Below, in pieces: positions 1 through 10,100 of a stretch of 64,000 nt of DNA. This DNA comes from Maniola hyperantus (lineage: Eukaryota; Arthropoda; Insecta; Lepidoptera; Nymphalidae). Numbering within the stretch: the stretch's first letter is position 1; every line of letters begins with the position of its first letter. A model generated the notes under the pieces. It saw only the letters and a program-made list of their open reading frames with translations, searched no databases and was not told where the DNA came from. The position numbers and the translations under genes are program-made. The DNA lies in NCBI RefSeq assembly GCF_902806685.2, contig NC_048549.1:13409594-13473593 (forward strand). Direction: 5' to 3'.

Positions 1-155
1 CTGGCGGTTTAACAACAAAGCTTTTTGTTGTTGTTGTGCCTTATCATGCGATCAGTCGGTGGACTATGAGCATATTGGTTGGAGGACAGATTGGCGTTAT
101 TGGACAACTTCCCCAGCTGGAAAACTCCATGAGTCTCAGCTAATTATCCAGTATA

Positions 156-333
156 GCCTCAATAGCTCAACCGGTATAGGAGTGGACTGAAAACCGAAAG
201 GTCGACGGTTCAAACCCCGCCCGTTGCAATATTGTCGTACCTACTCCTAGCACAAGCCTGACGCTTAATTGGAGAGGAAAGGGGAATATTAGTCATTTAA
301 CATGGCTAATATTCTTTAAAAAAAAAAAAAAAA
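156..333 (+). mobile_element. SINE-2, full length (family defined here)
   Basis: SINE-2 begins GCCTCAATAGCTCAACGGG, has CTGAAAACCGAAAGGTCGAC, a B box GGTTCAAACCCCGCCCGTTG, then TCGTACCTACTCCTAGCACA and GGAGAGGAAAGGGGAATATT, and ends in AATATTCTTT plus poly(A). The tRNA-like head most resembles tRNA-Phe (CTGAAAA in the anticodon region), which is inference. This copy carries a poly(A) of about 16. Confidence 0.86.
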
Positions 334-934
334 TGCTTTCTCTTTAGTCGACGGATCGCCTGCGGCATTGTCAACTGCACTGCCAGGCGATTTGGATGGT
401 TAGTAAGTCTTGTTTTGTAGTTGCAACTATAGCTTTTAATTTCTTCCTTTACTATGTTAACAACAAATAATAAAAAAATCTAAATAGCCACATGTGGGTC
501 AGTCGAACGGTTCAATCAGTGTTACGCTAAATTATAAATATGGCGCCATACAGCCGCCATTTTTTTTTTTTTCAAAAAATTTGAGCTAGTGTCACTCGGG
601 TTGATGTGAGGAATCTAAATCATACATCCAAATTTGTTCAGGCATTTATAAGTTATGGTGTACCTAAAGAAACTCAAATACATACATAATATTATGAATA
701 TTGAAATTTTTAGGTACACTTTTTTTGGGCGGTCGTGTAAAAAGCATATCAATTTGATATCTTATAGCTTTTAGTACAACTGTATCACATATGTATCATT
801 ATCGATATGGTATTAGAAACGCGCGTAACAGTTTTTACTGATTGCAAAGTACAAGACAACTGATAATCGGAGCATTTAGCACCATATACTTAAGTGTAAT
901 TGTAGCACAATTTATTGAGCCTATATTTTTAAAT
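334..934. other. AT-rich stretch, nothing assigned
   Basis: No open frame of note and no second copy seen. GGCGCCATACAGCCGCCATT at about 542-562 is the only GC-rich spot. Confidence 0.4.
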
Positions 935-1123
935 AGATAATCTAAATATATAAAAGGAAAAGGTGACTGACTGATCTATCAACGAACAGCTTAAACTACG
1001 GGACGGATAGACGTAGGCATCGGCTAAGAAAGGATTTTTGAAAATTCTACCCCTAAAGGAGTGATATAGGGGTTTGAAATTTGTGTAGTCCACGCGGACG
1101 AAGTCGCGAGCATAAGCTAGTAA
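935..1123 (+). mobile_element. HLE-B (family defined here), slightly deleted
   Basis: HLE-B, in this direction, opens ATATATAAAAGGAAAAGGTG and has GACTGACTGATCTATCAACG. It continues CAGCTCAAACTACTGGACGG, GCATCCGCTAAGAAAGGATT, and ends CCACGCGGACGAAGTCGCGA plus GCATAAGCTAGT. The CTAG end, lack of inverted repeats and AT-rich targets suggest a Helitron-type or Lep1-like non-autonomous element (inference). This copy lacks the GAAATTTGGCATGC part. Confidence 0.75.
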
Positions 1124-1131
1124 AAAATATT

Positions 1132-1385
1132 TCTCTACGTGATCAAATCAGAAATGAGGAGATCCGTAGGAGAGCTAGAGTAACCGACATAGCTCAACGG
1201 GTTGCGAAGCTGAAGTGGCAATGGGCAGGGTACAATACATAGTTCGTATAACCGACAGACGTTGGGGTCCCAAGGTGCAGGAATGGCGACCTCGCACCGG
1301 AAGACGCAGCGTTGGAAGACGAAAAACTAGGTGGACGGACGACATCAGACGAGTCGCAGGAAGCCGCTGGATTCAGGCGGCTGTC
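1132..1385 (+). pseudogene. RTE LINE fragment
   Basis: Sequence matches the region from the RD(Q)IRNEEIRRR motif through KLKWQW to the RSVGRR/RWTDDIRRVAGS motif, with small frame breaks. The tail is missing because a tRNA-like SINE region follows immediately. Confidence 0.8.
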
Positions 1386-1422
1386 CGGCAGGAATCGAAC
1401 CCGCGTCTCGAATCGAAGCAAG

Positions 1423-1549
1423 CGAGCCGTAGCTTAGTGGCCAGAGCGTCGGGCGCGATCCCAGGAGATGCGAGTTCGATTCCTGTCTGTCCGCAATTTT
1501 TGATATGTATTAAAATAGAAATAATTTAGAAATTTCCTTGAAGTGTAGG
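1423..1549 (+). mobile_element. SINE-4 (family defined here)
   Basis: tRNA-like head CCGTAGCTTAGTGGCCAGAG and B box GCGAGTTCGATTCCTGTC, followed by TTTTTGATATGTATTAAAAT and TTTCCTTGAAGTGTAGG. Directly upstream (1384-1412) is an inverted piece of the same B-box region (GGCAGGAATCGAACCCGCG), making a head-to-head partial pair. Confidence 0.72.
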
Positions 1550-1550
1550 T

Positions 1551-1864
1551 CATCATCATCATGATCAACCCGTCGCCGGCTCACTACAGAGCACGGGTCT
1601 CCTCTCAGAGTGAGAAAGTTTTTTGGCCATTGTCTACCACGCTGGCCATGTGCGGATTGGTAGACTTCATACACCTTCAAAAACATTATGGAGAACTCTT
1701 AGGCATGCAGGTTACCTCACGATGTTTTCCTTCACCGTTAAAGCAAGTGATATTTAATTAATTAAAACGCACATAACTCCGAAAAGTCAGAGGTGCGTGC
1801 CCGGGATCGAACCCCCGACCTCAGATTAGAAGGCGGACGTCCCAACCATTAGGCTATCACAACT
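1551..1864 (-). mobile_element. SINE-1, near full length (family defined here)
   Basis: SINE-1 reads, in sense orientation, a tRNA-like head TAGCCTAGTGGTTAGGACG (A box) and GGGTTCGATCCCGGGCACGC (B box). It continues with ACCTCTAACTTTTCGGAGTT, a body with GGTGAAGGAAAACATCGTGA and GTAGACTATGGCCAAAACCC, and ends GGGTTGATCATGATGATGAT. The ATG tail resembles RTE LINE tails, suggesting RTE machinery mobilised it (inference). This copy is reversed, tail at 1551-1563 and head at 1840-1864. Confidence 0.85.
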
Positions 1865-1974
1865 TGAGAAGTGTAGGTACAACACTATAAAAGTTAAGTT
1901 GATGTTGCTTAACCTATGTTTGTAACAAGCAATGTTAATTGTGTAACAACACAGGTTGAAATCTAAAGTATTTT

Positions 1975-2205
1975 AATCTAATCTAAATATACAAAAGGAA
2001 AAGGTGACTGACTGACTGACTGATCTATCAACGCACAGCTCAAACTACTGGGCGGATCGGACTGAAATTTGGCATGCAGATAGCTATTAGGACGTAGGCA
2101 TCCGCTAAGAAAGGATTTTTGAAAATTCAACCCCTAAGGGGGTGAAATAACGGTTCGAAATTTGTGTAGTCCACGCAGACGAAGTCGCGAGCATAAGCTA
2201 GTAAA
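1975..2205 (+). mobile_element. HLE-B copy
   Basis: Complete copy with (GACT)n of four units; ends GCATAAGCTAGT. Confidence 0.82.
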
Positions 2206-2427
2206 CAATAAAGTACCTATTACGTTCAACTAAGAAAGGCGCATCTTCGACGCACACATACAAACACCTTTCTATAATACACGATCGGAGTGACCTCACG
2301 CACACAGCTGCAAATTCACCTGTAAAAGCACTCGTGCCCACTGTCACAGTTATAAAGGCTCTTATACATTATCGAATAGATGTTTATGTTTTTAAAATAA
2401 TTCTTTATCATTATTACTATCACAGGC

Positions 2428-2590
2428 CCATTATTTTGTTGGATTCTCCTCCCAGGAGAAGGGTTTCGGCCATAGTCCACAACGCTGCCAAAGTGCAGAT
2501 TAGCAGACTTCACACATCTTTGAAAAAATTATGGAGAACACTCACGTATGCAGATTACTTTATGATGTTTTCATTAATAAGCTTTATTTT
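2428..2590 (-). mobile_element. SINE-1 body fragment
   Basis: GTCCACAACGCTGCCAAAGT, GCAGACTTCACACATCTTTG and ATGGAGAACACTC match the SINE-1 body in reverse. The tRNA-like head is absent. Confidence 0.7.
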
Positions 2591-2619
2591 TCGGGAAGAT
2601 TTTCTTAAAATGTTTTTTC

Positions 2620-2815
2620 TTCATCATCATCATTATCATCATCAGCCTATGGACGTCCACTGTTGGACATAGGCCTTCCCTAAAGAGCGCCACCACACCC
2701 GGTTCTCAGCCTTCCTCATCCAGCCACTTCCCGCCAGCCTCTTTATATCGTCGGTCCATCGTGCTGGAGGGAGTCCCACACTCCGCTTGCTTAAACGCGG
2801 TCTCAAGGAATTTCC
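2620..2815 (-). pseudogene. RTE LINE 3' fragment
   Basis: The minus strand encodes RPRLSKRSVGLPPARWTDDI and YVQQWTS, closest by eye to the 47.2 kb copy. The (ATC)n tail is at about 2622-2642. Confidence 0.83.
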
Positions 2816-3068
2816 GGTTTTTTTCTTAGATTTCATCTTATTCAGCATAAAAATAGAAAATTTTGTCACTGAAATATTTTTTTACAAGTGCTTCTAAATT
2901 GTCAGCTGAATTTTGCCCGCGGTTGATTGCGGTTGTCAAAATGCCCTTCCTACCGAGAATACCACCAAAAGATACCTACTTACTGTAAACTAAATTATAC
3001 TTACTATAGAAAGCAACTAAGCGTTTCAGAACTATTATAATACGATTTAGTTAAATTCCGTTTACTAA

Positions 3069-3294
3069 AATTTAAATATGTTAAAGGTGACAGGCTGATT
3101 GACTGATCTGTCAACGCACAGCTCAAACTACTGGACGGATCGGGCTGAAATTTGGCATGCATAGCCATATAGCTATTATGACGTAGGCATCCGCTAAGAA
3201 AGGATTTTTGAAAATTCAACCCCTAAAGGGGTGAAACAGGGGTTTGGAATTTGTGTAGTCCACGCGGACGAGGTCGCGAGCATAAGCTAGTAAT
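3069..3294 (+). mobile_element. HLE-B copy
   Basis: Complete except for a shortened GAC repeat; ends GCATAAGCTAGT. Confidence 0.82.
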
Positions 3295-3896
3295 AATTAA
3301 GTTTATAGAATATAGTGTACTTGTATGTAAATAAAGCTGTATATACAACATTTAGTATATTACTTAATAGGCAGAGAGGCGATTTATTATGTATTTAATT
3401 TTGTGTTCTAAACGGGATTCTCGCACGCCATTGTATCAGGCTTCAGAGGTAAACTCTGACATTCCATGCACACATGCATATTGTGTGTGTTGATGTGTGT
3501 GTGCACACAATATCGTACTGTCACCTGTTACGACTTACGACCTTCTATATTAGGGTGTCTATACACTTGTTCGCATGTTTTAATTTATTACGACACAACA
3601 ATGGCGCTGTCTTTCTCGAAACTAAATTTAGATTATCTGCATCTTTTTCTTTTTAATATAAAAGGGATGGAACATGAATTTTACATTTAGAGACTCAAAA
3701 TTTTAGTGCATGCTACAAATTTAAACAATAGGCTCACGAGGTTTGGCATCTCTAAATTATATTTAAAACGGTCAAACTGTATCTGTCATTCTCTAAATGC
3801 ATTAGTAAGAAGAGGATGCGAATACTCTAAAATTTAGGTGTGCACAGAATCAGTACTATTATTATAATCATACCTACTAAGCACATGTCTCTTTTG

Positions 3897-4035
3897 ATGT
3901 TAAGAAGGTTTTGGTTATAGCTTACCGCGCTGGCTAAGTGCGGATTGGCAGACTTTACACATCGCCGAGAACATTATGGAGATCTCTCAGGCACGTATTA
4001 AAAAATAGATTTCCTCGCGATGTATTGATGAACGC
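3897..4035 (-). mobile_element. SINE-1 body fragment, diverged
   Basis: ACCGCGCTGGCTAAGTGCGG and AACATTATGGAGATCTCTCA match the reversed body. Both ends are lost. Confidence 0.65.
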
Positions 4036-4654
4036 CGCCGAATTTGAACCGAACAAGTATGTAAGCACCCTTATTAATATTGGTCAATAAACATGCACGC
4101 AATCGTCAAGTAAATGAAAACTAACCCTATTTTAATGATATCAAAATTCAAATTACATTGTAGGATAATTTATAATACTATCTACACACACAAATCGAAG
4201 GTGTCGGTATTGTGCATGTGTGGACGAGACATCGGTTTTGAATGGGATGTACGACTTGCTGAAATTATTTTGAACTTTATCACAATGGGTTTAGGTTAAT
4301 AATTGGTTGAAGTAGGAAGTAAGATTGGATAGCGCACGGCAAAATGTAGCTCTAAGGTCGTGGGAAGGCAGGTCGATTCTGTTACGTTACTATTTTCAGT
4401 TCTAACGGAGCTTTTTTGACAAGGCGCAGTATTAGATCGCTTTTTGTTTTTACTTTTAGTGGTTTACCGGCTTTAGTTAATGGAATGTTATGATTAGTGT
4501 ACCTACCTACTTTAGAAGATTGCTACGATTACATGTTTTATTAAAGACTATTTTTAAACTTTTGATTTTTACAACTTCACACATACACACACACATAGGT
4601 ACATATGTTGTGAATCACCTACTAGGTATTTTTACTAGTTAATTGACTTTTATA

Positions 4655-4858
4655 TTTTCATATTATTATATTATTGTAAAGCTTGTTTAAATTATCAAAC
4701 GTACTGTTATAAATTTATAATTAATATCTATTTAAGTAATCTGTAAAAAATTGTAATCCTATTTGGCCTTATTTTCAGTCTGTTATTATGTAAAATTATA
4801 TTGTATATATCGCTGTTGATTGCAAAAAACGAATAAAATAAAATAAAATAAAACTTGA
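4655..4858 (+). mobile_element. LINE 3' end with (AAATA)n tail
   Basis: Includes TATATCGCTGTTGATTGCAA followed by AATAAAATAAAATAAAATAA. The same sequence appears in reverse at 37302-37470, and a relative of the tail is at 49370-49420, so this is the 3' end of the CR1/jockey-like LINE. Confidence 0.75.
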
Positions 4859-5009
4859 TGATCAACTTTTTGAAAAAAAAGTTCTGATTTTTGTACAAAT
4901 AAATTGACGGTTTAGAGCTTATTAAAGGAACGTATTAATTAGTACTTGTGTAATTCTGTTAATTAATTAAGCTAATTTTTAATATTATTATAAAATAAGC
5001 TTAACTAAA

Positions 5010-5122
5010 AGGCCGGCAACGCATTGGTGGTTCTTCTGGTACTACAAAATATGTTCATGGGCAGCGGTAATCACTTAACATCAGGTGACGTGTCGGCTCG
5101 TTTGCTCGCCATTTTTATTTAT
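5010..5122 (+). mobile_element. LINE 3' remnant of the AAGGCCGGCAACGC type
   Basis: AAGGCCGGCAACGCATTGGT, ATGGGCAGCGGTAATCACTT and ACATCAGGTGACG form a 3' end I associate with many lepidopteran LINE copies. Only the last 110 bases are present. Confidence 0.6.
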
Positions 5123-5142
5123 AAAAAACTAATAAAAGTGTT

Positions 5143-5316
5143 AAGCTTATTTCACACTACGGGATATAAATTATATTATAGTCCCGTCTATATTGGCGTT
5201 CCAAACATTCGTTCCAATTTTTAGAGTGAAAATTGGTACGAATGTTGGGAACGCTAATATTAACCAGACTATAATATAATTTATACCTATCCTATCCCGT
5301 AGTATGAAATAAGCTT
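5143..5316. mobile_element. Fold-back element, about 75-base arms
   Basis: AAGCTTATTTCACACTACGG pairs with CCGTAGTATGAAATAAGCTT, and TTCCAAACATTCGTTCCAAT with the complement of the right side. The whole 174 bases are one imperfect palindrome with almost no loop. Confidence 0.8.
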
Positions 5317-6198
5317 TATTATAAAAATCTATTTAAATGAGTAAGAGAGTGACTTTAAGAGGAAAATAGAAAATGCAAAGACTGTTTTGTGCAAAAATAA
5401 TATTATAGAGAAGGCATTCTCTATATTATTATTTCTAGACCCTAGCAAATTCTTTCTCTAGGGATTTTTAGAAACCTAATTCCACGCGGACGAAGTTGCG
5501 GGCGTCAGCTAGTCGTTCAATAAAGCTGTAATAAAGTAACGGATTGACGTTCTAAGATAGGTACTTACATAAATTTTCGATGAAAATGAGAAAAAAATTA
5601 ACCATTCCATCATAAAGTGTTGTAACAAAATCTGAATTATTATTCCCTTAAGCCAAGCGAACTAAGCCGCGGGAAATAGCTAGCAGTTTAATAGTTTTTA
5701 AATGTCCCTGTTTTTGTTGGTACCTTATAAAATGAGTAGCTTAACTCGCGTTGAAGTTTTCAATAGGCAAAAATTTTTTGTCATTGTTTACCTAATACTT
5801 TATAGGCTTCATCATAATATTCGGTCCAACTCCCTTCGGTGGTATTCCTACTAGATTCCAAGATGAGGTTATGACGGATTGACGGACTTCAATATAAAAA
5901 CAATTAGGTACACATCGAGCTTGTTAAAAACTCTCCACAGTAAATTTATATCAAAGTAGTAATTGATTGTAGAAATACCTATTTTAGTAGTTTAACATAC
6001 AATTAACGGCATTAATTAATTGCCTAGACAAAATTCTTTAGTGAAATGGAAACAGTAACTCAGCCTTTGATCTGCCCGCCGACTTTTACCCTATTACAGA
6101 ACATTTAATTATTTATTAATTTTTACATCATTAGCATGCAAATTGTGGTTAATCAATAGAACGTGGTTACGAATGCGAATTAGTTTGGTATTTAATAA

Positions 6199-6652
6199 AG
6201 ACCGGTCAAGTGCGAGTCAGATCGCACACGAAGGGTTCCATACTATCGTACAAGATATACCTAACACTGTGTTTATTAATTAATAAACCTACCCTAAAAT
6301 ATTAAACCTAAAAATATTAGTTAATTTTTTTAGAGTTCCGTACCTCAAAAGGAAAAAGGAACACTTATAGGATCACTTCGTTGGCAATCTGCCTGTCTGT
6401 ATGTCTGTCTGTCTCTCTGTCGTGTCCGTCATGAAACCTACAGGGTAGGGTAGATTTTTGCACTAGATGGCTTCATCTTAAATGAAGAAGCCTTAACTAA
6501 GTCTGCGACTTCATCCGCATGGATTCAGGTTTTTAAAATCCAGTGGGAACTGTGGTTTTCCGGGATAAAACGTCCAGAATGAAATTATTTTTTTTAGGGA
6601 TCTAGGGAACCCTCAGTGCGCGAGTCTGACTCGCACTTGGCCCATTTTTTAA
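6199..6652. repeat. REP-5-related fold-back arrangement
   Basis: A forward head at 6199-6240 (GACCGGTCAAGTGCGAGTCA) is followed by a reversed end at 6328-6440 (AGAGTTCCGTACCTCAAAAG, with GTCTGT repeats). A reversed head follows at 6615-6650 (GAGTCTGACTCGCACTTGGC). It is a diverged mosaic rather than one copy. Confidence 0.6.
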
Positions 6653-6734
6653 AGTTTGCATGCCAGCCATTTTGTAATTTGTATTATTTGTTTTCATAGC
6701 GGCAATAGAAATATACACTCGATGAAAATTTCAC

Positions 6735-6843
6735 CTCTACCTATTATGGTTCATGAGATACCTACAACCTGCTGACAGACTGACGGACGGACGGATAGCT
6801 TAGTAACAGGGTTCTATTGGAATCCTTCGTACGGAACCCTAAA
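6735..6843 (-). repeat. REP-6 fragment (family defined here)
   Basis: REP-6 has, in the reverse sense, GGTTCCGTACCCGAAAGGTG, CCCTATTACTAA, GTCTGTCTGTCAGCGGGCTG and ATCATGAACCGT. Here the complement is read as GGTTCATGAGATACC, GACGGACGGACGGATAGCTT, AGTAACAGGGTTCTATTGG and TACGGAACCCTAAAA. Confidence 0.58.
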
Positions 6844-7237
6844 ATTTTGATTAAGTGATTACTAAAATAAAATGTTAGTTGTTTATGTTTAATATTAAAA
6901 GAAGATATTTATATGGATGATATAATTATTATTGTTGGTAAATGATGATTATTATTATTATATTGGTTAATTTGATTCTAGTTAAAATTGGGTTGATGTG
7001 AGTCGAATCGGTTTTATGTGGTTCTAAAAGGCGGAAGATGGTTTTTCTCCCGTGAGACTTTGTAATAAAAAACTGGTAAAAGCTATCCGTGGGAAGCAAA
7101 GAGGTACTACATGAAGAGATGTATCTGAAAGTAATTTTTTAAAACTGGTCAAGTGGGTGTCAGAACACGCATACGGTTGGGTTCCGTAGTCATGCTACTT
7201 GAAATGAAATTATTTATTTTGCCAAATGTGAGTAACA

Positions 7238-7327
7238 AGCTGTGATAGCCTAGTGGTTAAGACGTCCGCCTTCTAATCGGAGGTCGGGGGTTCGATCCTG
7301 GGCACGCACCTCTAACTTTTCGGAGTT
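7238..7327 (+). mobile_element. SINE-1 tRNA-like head joined to REP-5 tail
   Basis: The head runs from AGCTGTGATAGCCTAGTGG to TTTTCGGAGTTA. It then switches directly into REP-5-type GGGTTCCGTATTTCCTTTTG at 7328. The body and tail are missing. Confidence 0.8.
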
Positions 7328-7354
7328 AGGGTTCCGTATTTCCTTTTGAGGTAC
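7328..7354 (-). repeat. REP-5 end fragment
   Basis: GGGTTCCGTATTTCCTTTTG then AGGTACG, joined to the SINE-1 head. Confidence 0.55.
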
Positions 7355-7871
7355 GACCATTAATTAATACTTACTTTTCTCTTTTGTTTGGGGATTCCTA
7401 AAATCTATTATTTAATTTCGCATTTTCTGCCAATTTTCGTGCATATTTGAAGCATTTTTCATGCATATTTGCATGCATGTAACAAGCTTGTTGCATATAA
7501 TCCGGTCTCTAGTTATTAAAACGGGTTGTTAGTTAAAACTAACAAAAGACGTGGATTTCACGTATTTTGGAAGATCCTCTATTTAATAATCACAGAGAAA
7601 TAATTTATTTTTGATGTAGCCAAATACATTTTGAGTTTGTTAATTATTAATCGATGCTCGATATTGGAGCTATTAATATGTCGAGAATTTCTCAAATTAT
7701 TATATTTATGAACTCGAAAGGTTACAATACTGTGTCGAATCGCTTGTTTATTAATGCAATTAATCAAATGGCTCCTTTTTCCTTAACGCAATTTAAATAT
7801 GAGAGGTAGGTAAATGTTTGTTCACAAGTTTTGTTGTCTCGTAACGTGTTTTTTTGTCATATCAATCAATT

Positions 7872-8028
7872 AATGAATCAGCCTGTTTGTGTCCACTTCC
7901 AAGAGCGATCACACACGATCCTCTGCCTTCCTCATCCACCCACTATTCCCGCTACCTTCCTAAGGTCGTCAGTCCAGCGGGTTGGAGGTCGTCCCACACT
8001 GCGCTTGCCGATACGCGGTCTTCACCCT
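7872..8028 (-). pseudogene. RTE LINE fragment, diverged
   Basis: The complement of the GxPPxRWTDD / WMRKAED region is recognisable at DNA level, with indels and no tail. It is an old fragment. Confidence 0.65.
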
Positions 8029-8090
8029 AAAATACGTCTGTCGCATCGGCCATTTTTTCATATAATGTATGGCATACTTATATTTATACT

Positions 8091-8460
8091 GGGTGTAACC
8101 AGAACGCTAGCAAAAACAAACACAGGCGAAAGTACTGATGATTTCTGATATGATAGTACAAAAAACGTGAAAAAATATTTTTAAAAATCCTATATTTTGT
8201 AAAAGTTCACGATACCTATATTGCAAATAAAACATCTGACTGACGCTAAAGGTCAACGATCGTTGCGTAAGTAGGCCACTTTGAGTCAATGCTGCGTTGT
8301 AGGTGGGGCGTTGACCCAAGTTTCGCACGCTATACATTGCTGGTTTGAAAAATACTAAATCACAAAAACTACAAAATGAGGCAAATGGTTATTGATATCG
8401 GATTGTGCTTAGGCAGTAAAACAATAACGCAATTTTTTTTCCCGCGATCTGGTTACACCC
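8091..8460. mobile_element. GT-M element (family defined here)
   Basis: Starts GGGTGTAACCAGAACGCTAG and ends CTGGTTACACCC, short inverted termini about 370 bases apart. Internal marks are CATCTGACTGACGCTA and GTTTCGCACGCTATACATTG. No coding capacity; a non-autonomous DNA transposon of unknown superfamily (inference). Confidence 0.75.
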
Positions 8461-8463
8461 TAT

Positions 8464-8537
8464 ATGTCATTATCATCATGATCAACCCATCCCCGGCTCA
8501 CTACAGAACACGGGTCTCGTCTCAGAGTGAGAAGGGT
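8464..8537 (-). mobile_element. SINE-1 tail fragment, inverted
   Basis: ATCATCATGATCAACCCATC and CTCAGAGTGAGAAGGGTT are a SINE-1 3' end in reverse. It stands back to back with the forward copy that begins at 8540. Confidence 0.78.
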
Positions 8538-8539
8538 TA

Positions 8540-8950
8540 AGCTGTGATAGCCTAGTGGTTAGGACGTCCGCCTCCTAATCGGAGGTCGAGGGTTCGATCC
8601 CGGGCACGCACCTCTAACTTTTCGGAGTTATAAGTGCGTTTAAGTAATTAAATAGGTATCACTTGCTTTAACGGTGAAGGAAAACATCGTGAGGAAACCT
8701 GCATCCCTCTGAGAGTTAGCCTCCATAGTTCAACGGTTATAGGAGCGGACTGAAATCCGAAAGGTCGCCGGTTCAAACCCCACCCGTTGCAATATTGTCG
8801 TACCTACTCCTAGCACAAGCTTTACGCTTACTTGGAGGGGAAAGGGGAACTAGAACTTGGGTAATATTCTTTTTAAAAGCAAAGGAAAAAATAAGTTCTC
8901 CATAATATTCTCAAAGATGTGTGAAGTCTGCCAAACCGCACATGGCGCTT
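8540..8950 (+). mobile_element. SINE-1 copy split by a SINE-2
   Basis: The head and body run 8540-8717 as far as GAGAGTT. A SINE-2 occupies 8719-8885, and the body resumes at about 8893 (AGTTCTCCATAATATTCTCA) to about 8950. The tail is lost. Confidence 0.82.
8719..8885 (+). mobile_element. SINE-2 nested inside a SINE-1
   Basis: Complete copy with GGTTCAAACCCCACCCGTTG as its B box. AGTT is found on both sides of it, and it splits the SINE-1 body at GAGAGTT|CTCCAT. Confidence 0.85.
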
Positions 8951-9264
8951 GATTTGATTTGATTTGAACACGGCTATTCCAGCTTTTTTAAAAGGATGCT
9001 TATTGCGTAAAAGGACTATTCAAGTCTTAATAATAAAAAGTTAAAAACCATTAGCAAAAACTAGTATTTCAACTGAATCATTATTATTAATAATGTTATC
9101 GTAATTTATTAATAGATTTTATTTCACGCCAATTATAAATAGTTAATTGAAATGAGTTCATCATAGTTTTTGTTTATGAGATGTGATGATGATTTTTTTT
9201 ATAGCATGTGTTGTTCTTATTTCAGAGTATTGTATGAAAAATTTAAAAACGGTTATACATGTCC

Positions 9265-9414
9265 CGCGTTCCATATTTATCCCGCGGGAACTCTTTGATT
9301 TTCCGGGATAAAAAGTAGCCTATGTGTTAATCCAGGGTATATCCAAAACCGTTCAGCCGTTTTTGCGTGATTGAGTAACAAACATCCAAACACTTTCACA
9401 TTTATAATATTAAC
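9265..9414 (+). mobile_element. HLE-A-like fragment
   Basis: CCCGCGGGAACTCTTTGATT, TCCGGGATAAAAAGTAGCCT and CACTTTCACATTTATAATAT; lacks the GCGACTTCGTCC start. Confidence 0.68.
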
Positions 9415-9632
9415 TAGCTTATGCTCGCGACTTCGTCCACGTGGACAACATTTTCAAACCCCTATTTCACCCCCTAGGGGTTGAAACTTCAAAAATCCTT
9501 TCTTAGCGGATGCCTACGGCATAATAGCTATCTGAATGCCAAATTCCAGCCAGATCCGGTCAGTAGTTTGAGCTGTGCGTTGATAAATCAGTCAGTCAGT
9601 CACCTTTGCCTTTTATATATTTAGATATACGG
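9415..9632 (-). mobile_element. HLE-B copy abutting an HLE-A-like fragment
   Basis: Starts ACTAGCTTATGCTCGCGACT on the + strand and ends ATATATTTAGAT. An HLE-A-type fragment occupies 9265-9414 directly before it. Confidence 0.8.
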
Positions 9633-9901
9633 AACCTCTATTGCTTGATTTGGATTTAATTTTGGATTGATTTTTTTTATTAAGTTTTAGAAAAAAGCCT
9701 AACGCGTCAGTAAATCATTCGAAAGACAAGAGGGCATTTGAACCGGACGCTGAATTATATAAGCCAAGCCAAATAAAGGTCGCGGGTTCGAATCCTGCTC
9801 GCCTTGGTACGTAATAATAAGCTTTTAATTAAAGGTTCCACATTATCTAATCGTCGCTTGTTTTTGAGTTTACAAGTGCAATTGAATAAAAAATATGAAT
9901 T

Positions 9902-10100
9902 ACTAGCTGATGCCCGCGACTTCGTCCGCGTGGAATTAGGTTTTTTTAAAAATCCCGTGGGAACTCTTTTATTTTCCGGGATAAAAAGTAGCCTATGTCA
10001 CTCTCCTGATCTTTAACTATACCCATAGAAAAATCACATCCGTTGCTCCGAAACCAACAAACCAACCAACAAACAAACACACTTTTGCATTTAAATAATG
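9902..10100 (+). mobile_element. HLE-A (family defined here)
   Basis: HLE-A, in this direction, begins ACTAGCTGATGCCCGCGACT with TCGTCCGCGTGGAATTAGG. It continues CCCGTGGGAACTCTTT, TTCCGGGATAAAAAGTAGCC and ATCACGTCGATCCGTTGCTC, and ends CAAACACACTTTCGCATTTA plus TAATA. Like HLE-B it has a CTAG end and the same CGACTTCGTCCGCG core, so the two families may share an ancestor (inference). The middle of this copy is shortened. Confidence 0.78.

Noticed and set aside
156..230. Possible tRNA-Phe gene with a GAA-like anticodon
   Set aside because: Seven copies share a SINE body and poly(A) ending; stems are mismatched.
1423..1497. Possible tRNA gene (A and B boxes)
   Set aside because: The cloverleaf does not close, and the same body plus a non-tRNA 3' part recurs at 38.7 kb, so it is a SINE.
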